Positions 59,997 through 64,000 of a stretch of 64,000 bases of DNA are shown in pieces (the first letter of the stretch is position 1; each line of letters opens with the position of its first letter). The position numbers were made by a program, and so were the translations under genes. The DNA is from an uncultured Clostridia bacterium. Lineage in GTDB: Bacteria; Bacillota; Clostridia; Oscillospirales; QAKW01. The notes below the pieces were generated by a model that was not told the DNA's origin, did no database searches, and saw nothing but the letters and a program-made list of their open reading frames with translations. The stretch lies in NCBI GenBank assembly GCA_944385895.1, contig CALWYZ010000004.1, forward strand, positions 1 through 64,000, given 5' to 3'.

Positions 59997-61037
59997 TTAT
60001 AATACCTTTTTTAAAACACTGCCGATTGCTTTTGCCATACACATAAATCCCAGATCATTGGGATGACAGTTGTCCACCGTTCCGCTGTCTGAGCCGAAAA
60101 TATTGAGTATTTCTCCTCCGTCAATAAAATATACGTTTTTATCTCCTCTGTCAACAGCGGCAACATAAGTTTTCAATATGATATCACGTCTTTTCTTTTC
60201 ACTTTCATTTAGTCTTGACTGCGGCCGGGACAGCATTATAATCGGAAGGTCGGGATTTTTTTCATGCACAGTCAAATAAAACGGAAAATGTGTTTCTTTC
60301 AGATGATGAGAGCTGGGCGAGTTATGGTCGTAGTCCAGCACGAACGCCGACATATCAAGCCCCGCAATATATTCTGCCATCGCCTGTTCGCCGCGTGCTG
60401 AGCCGGAAAATCCCAGATTAATATAATCGCAGTCAAGCAGCCTTGAAATAATGCTTTCATAGCTGTTGCCGGGACGGCTTGCACATCCGCCCTGTGTTAT
60501 AGACGATCCGTAATATACTACCGGACGTGACACACTGTAATCATCCGCTGCCGACAGAGACGCACCCGCGGCAAGCCCGATTTCCAAAGATGATACCGAA
60601 CTGTACAGCGGAAAGTTTACGGTCACAAGACGCTGTCCGGTAAAACCGGTCGCAAGCTTTGATTCATAGCCGTCTGTTATTTTAAAAGGTGGAACAAATG
60701 TGCCGATGTAGTCATTATCCGCATACAGATCAAAACCGGCACTGCCGGTAAGTGCAAAATGCGGCATTTTCCCTATCGATGTCATCTTTGCGCGTATGCT
60801 TATACACGGGGAGTCTGTTACAAACCTGACTCTGCCTCCCGCAGTATTTTTATTAAGCGACTTGACCCCGTCGTTTATATCGTCGGCAATATTCTGCGGC
60901 ATTCTTAAAAATCCGCCGTCCGACTGAATGATACCGTACAAGCGAAACGGTTTTTCGGTACATCCGAAATAAATCATATTATCTGTGTTTTCGGTGCCGA
61001 CGGCAAAATTTTTATCTATTTTTTCTATTTCACTCAT
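59997..61037 (-). CDS. SGNH/GDSL esterase with N-terminal GxDLY domain
   Basis: A 346-residue protein. Residues about 1-165 form a beta domain with GSAGFDLYADN (the 'GxDLY' mark) and the rest is an SGNH hydrolase: Ser in VYYGSSITQGG, Gly in NLGFSGSARG, Asn in DYDHNSPSS and Asp/His in DNCHPNDLGF. Such esterases remove acetyl or similar groups from sugars. There is no signal peptide. It is a single gene. Confidence 0.88.
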   Translation of the reverse strand: MSEIEKIDKNFAVGTENTDNMIYFGCTEKPFRLYGIIQSDGGFLRMPQNIADDINDGVKSLNKNTAGGRVRFVTDSPCISIRAKMTSIGKMPHFALTGSAGFDLYADNDYIGTFVPPFKITDGYESKLATGFTGQRLVTVNFPLYSSVSSLEIGLAAGASLSAADDYSVSRPVVYYGSSITQGGCASRPGNSYESIISRLLDCDYINLGFSGSARGEQAMAEYIAGLDMSAFVLDYDHNSPSSHHLKETHFPFYLTVHEKNPDLPIIMLSRPQSRLNESEKKRRDIILKTYVAAVDRGDKNVYFIDGGEILNIFGSDSGTVDNCHPNDLGFMCMAKAIGSVLKKVL

Positions 61038-61059
61038 GCTTTGTCACATCCCGTTATCA

Positions 61060-61088
61060 ATTATAACCTCCGATGCAGACAAAAGCAA
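61060..61088 (-). promoter_or_regulatory. promoter of the SGNH esterase gene
   Basis: On the minus strand TTGCTT (61083-61088), a 17-bp spacer and TATAAT (61060-61065). Confidence 0.6.
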
Positions 61089-61092
61089 TAAA

Positions 61093-61114
61093 AAAAGCGG
61101 GATTTCCCGCTTTT
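61093..61114 (-). terminator. terminator of tspO
   Basis: AAAAGCGGGA pairs with TCCCGCTTTT. On the minus strand it is followed by TTTATTGC and overlaps the tspO stop codon. Confidence 0.85.
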
Positions 61115-61577
61115 AGTTGAGTATAAAAACACCGAGATTAAGATATCCTGCAAAAAGCACCCATACAAAATATGGTATCATAAGATATCCGGCACGTTTG
61201 TCGGCAGCATAGAAGGCTATCGCCGTAAACAGTATAAGCACAAGCATAATCAGCAGCCATACAAACGAAATACCGTAAGCTTCAAGATTAAAAAACAGTA
61301 TCGGCCAGATAAAATTCATCGCAAGCTGCGCAAAATACAGCAAAAGCGCCGTTTTTTTATTCTCATATTCAGATTGCCATACAATATAAAAGGCGACGCC
61401 CATCAGAATATAGAGTATCGTCCAAACTACCGGAAATACCCGGCCGGGAGGCGACAGCGGCGGGCGCACTATCTGGGAATAGGTGTCCATAGAACCTCTT
61501 GTAAGCAGCCCGGCAATACCGCCGGTCGCCAAAGGTATCAGTATGCTTATCACAAGTTTTTTCAAATTTATTATCAT
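61113..61577 (-). CDS. TspO/MBR family membrane protein
   Basis: About 154 residues with five membrane helices and the family motifs: GLLTRGSMDTYSQIVRPPLSPPGRVFPVVWTILYILMGVA and LYFAQLAMNFIWPILFF. TspO proteins bind porphyrins and related molecules; their job in Clostridia is not clear. The ATG at 61577 follows GAGGGTGAG; an in-frame ATG 27 bases upstream has no SD. It lies about 70 bases after malQ, and could be read through from it. Confidence 0.9.
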   Translation of the reverse strand: MIINLKKLVISILIPLATGGIAGLLTRGSMDTYSQIVRPPLSPPGRVFPVVWTILYILMGVAFYIVWQSEYENKKTALLLYFAQLAMNFIWPILFFNLEAYGISFVWLLIMLVLILFTAIAFYAADKRAGYLMIPYFVWVLFAGYLNLGVFILN

Positions 61578-61650
61578 AATCTCACCCTCTACAATATACG
61601 GCATATTACAAAAAATTATTCACACGAACGTATAATTTATGCTATTTTAA

Positions 61651-63132
61651 TTAACGAGGAATGCGACAGTAAAGAGATGTTATATCATATATATTTTCAG
61701 CAAGAGCGTTGTTGATAAGTGACTTGTCTATTCTCCATTTCCAGTTTCCAAAAGGCGTTGACGGAACATTTATGCGCGACTGGCTGCCCGCCTCGATATA
61801 ATCCTGCATAGGTATGATGACGGTATCCGCCACAGAAGCCATTGCAGTTTTTATCATTGCTTGACAAAAGCTTTCTCCGTCATGAAAACGAATATATTTT
61901 TTTGCCTGTTCCACATCGGCTCGTGGTGCGCTTTGCTGCCAGCCGGCAAGAGTATCATTGTCATGAGTCCCGGTATATACCACACAGTTTTTTGTATAGT
62001 TATGGGGCAGATAATCGCTGTCCTCACGCGAGTCAAAGGCAAATTCCAGCACCTTCATACCCGGAAATCCGCAGTCGCTGAGAAGCTTTTTAACGTCATC
62101 TGTCAGGTATCCCAGGTCTTCGGCAATTATAGGCAGCTGCCCGAGTCTGGCAGAAAGCGTATCAAACAGCTTTTTGCCCGGGCCTTTTCTCCAGCGTCCG
62201 AATCGGGCTGTGCTTTCCCCAAACGGCACAGAATAGTATGATTCAAATCCTCTGAAATGATCGATTCGCAATATATCATACAGCTTTAAAGCCTGTCTTA
62301 CGCGCTCCGTCCAGAATTCAAAACCGTCCCGGCGCATTTTTTCCCAGTCATAAATCGGATTTCCCCAAAGCTGGCCATCCTTAGAAAACGCATCCGGAGG
62401 ACAGCCTGCCACTTCAGTCGGCGCCATCATCTCATCCAGCTGAAACTGCTCGGGATTTGACCAAACATCCGCACTGTCATAAGCTACATATATCGGCATG
62501 TCTCCCATGATTTTTATACCACTGCCGCCGGCGTAGCGTTTAAGCGCTCGCCATTGCTTCATAAACAGATACTGAAGTACACGGTGGAATTCAATCTCCT
62601 CCTGCAGCTTTACCCTGTATTCCGACAATGCCTGCGGATTGCGGCGCATAGCGCCCGTCTCCCACTCATACCACGGCTGCGCACCGTTATTATCCTTCAA
62701 TGCCATGAAAAGCGCGTAATCCTCAAGCCATATCGCGTTTTCCGTGCAAAATTCGGAATAGTACTCGGGCGGATCGGCAAGAAATCTTAAAAATGCTTTT
62801 TTAAGCACCTCATACCTGTTTTTATACAGTAGTCCGTAATCCGCAGCATTCCGGTCTGAACCGAAATCTACATTCTTATATTCACTTTTTTTTAACAGTC
62901 CGTCCTTTTCCAGCAGGTCCAAATCAATAAAATACGGATTTCCCGCATAAGAGGAAAACGACTGATACGGCGAATCACCGTAGCTTGTGGGACAGACTGG
63001 AAGTATCTGCCAAATAGCCTGACCCGCAGCTTTCAAAAAATCCACAAAGTCATATGCCGCTTTCCCCAATGTTCCGATACCGTAATCTGACGGCAATGAA
63101 AAAATCGGCATCAAAATTCCGCTTGAACGCAT
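61651..63132 (-). CDS. malQ: 4-alpha-glucanotransferase (amylomaltase)
   Basis: A 493-residue GH77 enzyme: GILMPIFSLPSDYGIGTLGKAAYDFVDFLKAAGQ, WQILPVCPTSYGDSPYQSFSSYAGNPYFIDLD, the catalytic Asp in LRIDHFRGFESYY, IIAEDLGYLTDDV and YTGTHDNDTLAGW. It rearranges glucans during glycogen or maltodextrin use. The ATG at 63132 follows GGGGTGA by four bases. Between it and the divergent dehydrogenase promoter I see no clear promoter for malQ. Confidence 0.95.
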   Translation of the reverse strand: MRSSGILMPIFSLPSDYGIGTLGKAAYDFVDFLKAAGQAIWQILPVCPTSYGDSPYQSFSSYAGNPYFIDLDLLEKDGLLKKSEYKNVDFGSDRNAADYGLLYKNRYEVLKKAFLRFLADPPEYYSEFCTENAIWLEDYALFMALKDNNGAQPWYEWETGAMRRNPQALSEYRVKLQEEIEFHRVLQYLFMKQWRALKRYAGGSGIKIMGDMPIYVAYDSADVWSNPEQFQLDEMMAPTEVAGCPPDAFSKDGQLWGNPIYDWEKMRRDGFEFWTERVRQALKLYDILRIDHFRGFESYYSVPFGESTARFGRWRKGPGKKLFDTLSARLGQLPIIAEDLGYLTDDVKKLLSDCGFPGMKVLEFAFDSREDSDYLPHNYTKNCVVYTGTHDNDTLAGWQQSAPRADVEQAKKYIRFHDGESFCQAMIKTAMASVADTVIIPMQDYIEAGSQSRINVPSTPFGNWKWRIDKSLINNALAENIYDITSLYCRIPR

Positions 63133-63225
63133 TGATTCACCCCGATATATTTTATGTCTCAATGTATATTCTTGCCAGCAGCAGCGCGGTTAATCCATGA
63201 CTTCCGAATTATTTTCAAAAATATA

Positions 63226-63253
63226 TTGACATTACGCCGAATATGTATATAAT
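63226..63253 (+). promoter_or_regulatory. promoter of the Ldh_2-family gene
   Basis: TTGACA at 63226-63231, a 16-bp spacer and TATAAT at 63248-63253. Confidence 0.75.
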
Positions 63254-63280
63254 GATAGTGTAAAGCACAGAGAGATTTTG

Positions 63281-63319
63281 AGAGTGCACTTACCCCATAG
63301 GGTTAGGTGCGCTCTTTTT
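63281..63319 (+). terminator. intrinsic terminator inside the leader
   Basis: AGAGTGCACTTA (63281-63292) pairs with TAGGTGCGCTCT (63304-63315), with G-U pairs and an inner CCC/GGG, then a U-tract (63315-63319). It lies between the promoter and the start codon of the dehydrogenase gene, so it works either as an attenuator or as the end of a short RNA of about 60 nt. Confidence 0.75.
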
Positions 63320-63356
63320 GTTTCTCTTGATAATTAATTTAACGGAGGAAAAGAAA

Positions 63357-64000
63357 ATGGCTAAAAACAATGTAGTAGATTGGAAAACAATCACAAATTT
63401 CGTGATCGATTCGTTTGTAGGTTACGGAATCCCCAGAAAAGATGCTGAAATATGCGCGGATATACTTCTGGAGTCTGACAAAAGAGGTATAGAATCTCAC
63501 GGTGTCAACCGCTTTAAGCCAATTTATCTTGACAGAATAAAGGACGGTATCCAGAATCCTGTCACAAATTATGAAATACTGAAAGAGACACCTACAACAG
63601 CAGTTGTAGACGGACATGACGGCATGGGTCAGGTCATCGGCTATAAATCAATGAAAATGGCTATAGACAAAGCAAAAGAGTACGGTATGGGAATGGTAGT
63701 TGTACGCAATTCCTGCCATTACGGTATTGCCGGATACTACGCTACAATGGCGTGTAAAGAGGGCTGTATCGGTATAACCGGAACAAATGCAAGACCGTCT
63801 GTTGCTCCAACCTTTGGCGTCGAGGGCATGTTTGGTACAAACCCGCTAACTGTCGGTATACCGACCGATGAAAAGTTTGATTTTTTAATTGACTGCGCAT
63901 CCTCCATAACTCAGAACGGAAAAATCGAATATTACGCAAGAATAGGCGAAGATGTACATCCCGGCACAATCATCGGTCAGGACGGGCAGCCAATTGAAGG
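63357..64000 (+). CDS. malate/L-lactate dehydrogenase-like (Ldh_2) oxidoreductase, partial
   Basis: The first 214 residues are seen; the gene runs out of the window. It starts at ATG 63357 after ACGGAGGAAAAG. Family features are LLESDKRGIESHGVNRF, VDGHDGMGQVIGYKSM, the catalytic His in VVVRNSCHYGIAGYY, GTNARPSVAPTFG and GTNPLTVGIPT. The family reduces 2-oxo acids such as pyruvate, oxaloacetate, ureidoglycolate or diketogulonate with NAD(P)H; the substrate cannot be told. The leader holds a terminator. Confidence 0.9.
   Translation, partial: MAKNNVVDWKTITNFVIDSFVGYGIPRKDAEICADILLESDKRGIESHGVNRFKPIYLDRIKDGIQNPVTNYEILKETPTTAVVDGHDGMGQVIGYKSMKMAIDKAKEYGMGMVVVRNSCHYGIAGYYATMACKEGCIGITGTNARPSVAPTFGVEGMFGTNPLTVGIPTDEKFDFLIDCASSITQNGKIEYYARIGEDVHPGTIIGQDGQPIE

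Noticed and set aside
1-64000. CRISPR array, insertion sequence, prophage or integrase
   Set aside because: No regularly spaced repeats, transposase, integrase or phage structural genes were seen; the only direct repeats are the 44-bp duplication near 16 kb and a short one at 49981-50000.

Overview
The window looks like a chromosomal segment of an endospore-forming member of the class Clostridia, of an Oscillospiraceae/Ruminococcaceae-like type. Supporting genes are a SigH-like sigma factor, dipicolinate synthase (dpaA-dpaB, behind a near-consensus sigma-K promoter), spoVT, rpsT and rpsU, RNase J and a TPP riboswitch. Ribosome binding sites are strong (AGGAGG type), and sigma-A promoters with TTGACA/TATAAT-like boxes and 16-17 bp spacers can be read before many operons. 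Host-glycan type enzymes (a GH29 fucosidase, a DUF4091 protein, AraC regulators, MalQ) suggest a gut or other carbohydrate-rich habitat. I see no phage, insertion sequence, CRISPR array or rRNA gene.

Layout. 1-7.1 kb: MltG, an ABC exporter, a zinc/manganese-type ABC uptake operon behind a perfect 19-bp-arm palindrome, a zinc-ribbon protein, a decayed tRNA and a SigH-like factor. 7.3-14 kb: rpsT, a small Ig-like lipoprotein, dpaAB, a divergent AraC/Gfo-Idh pair, and RNase J. 14.3-18.5 kb: a lipoprotein, an AT-rich pair (peptidyl-tRNA hydrolase plus a frameshifted SipW-like S26 peptidase), then a DUF1287/histidine kinase/response regulator operon. 18.5-23.4 kb: a riboswitch-controlled thiamine salvage operon (thiM-thiE-HAD-thiD-cytX-thiN). 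23.5-27.8 kb: ung, galM and a three-gene cassette of a creatinase-like M24 protein, an ASRT-domain protein and a creatininase-family protein.

27.9-37.8 kb: one nine-gene operon (pyrC-carA-carB-pyrK-pyrD-pyrF-pyrE-pyrB-pyrI) that encodes all of de novo UMP synthesis, with a leader only about 18 nt long. 37.8-41.5 kb: a small secreted protein followed by an ABC transporter, with an intercistronic hairpin and operator-like palindromes. 41.6-49.1 kb: a DUF4091 protein, a complete nucleoside salvage operon (deoC-deoD-deoB-cdd-pdp) and a fucosidase. 49.1-55 kb: AraC, rpsU, spoVT, and an operon of a MacB-like transporter, DUF5685 and DnaJ. 55-64 kb: a radical SAM protein that appears to be leaderless, an araM-glpK-lipase glycerol operon, an SGNH esterase, TspO, MalQ and the start of an Ldh_2-family dehydrogenase with a terminator in its leader.

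How the parts work together. The pyr and deo operons cover synthesis and recycling of pyrimidines. The thi operon is a salvage route that needs a thiamine-monophosphate phosphatase, and the HAD gene inside it could supply one. The araM/glpK/lipase operon links release of glycerol with glycerol phosphates. The least explained parts are the AT-rich pth/S26 pair with its homopolymer frameshift, the secreted-protein/ABC cassette, and the M24-ASRT-creatininase cassette. All functional calls are from reading motifs by eye; no database search was run.
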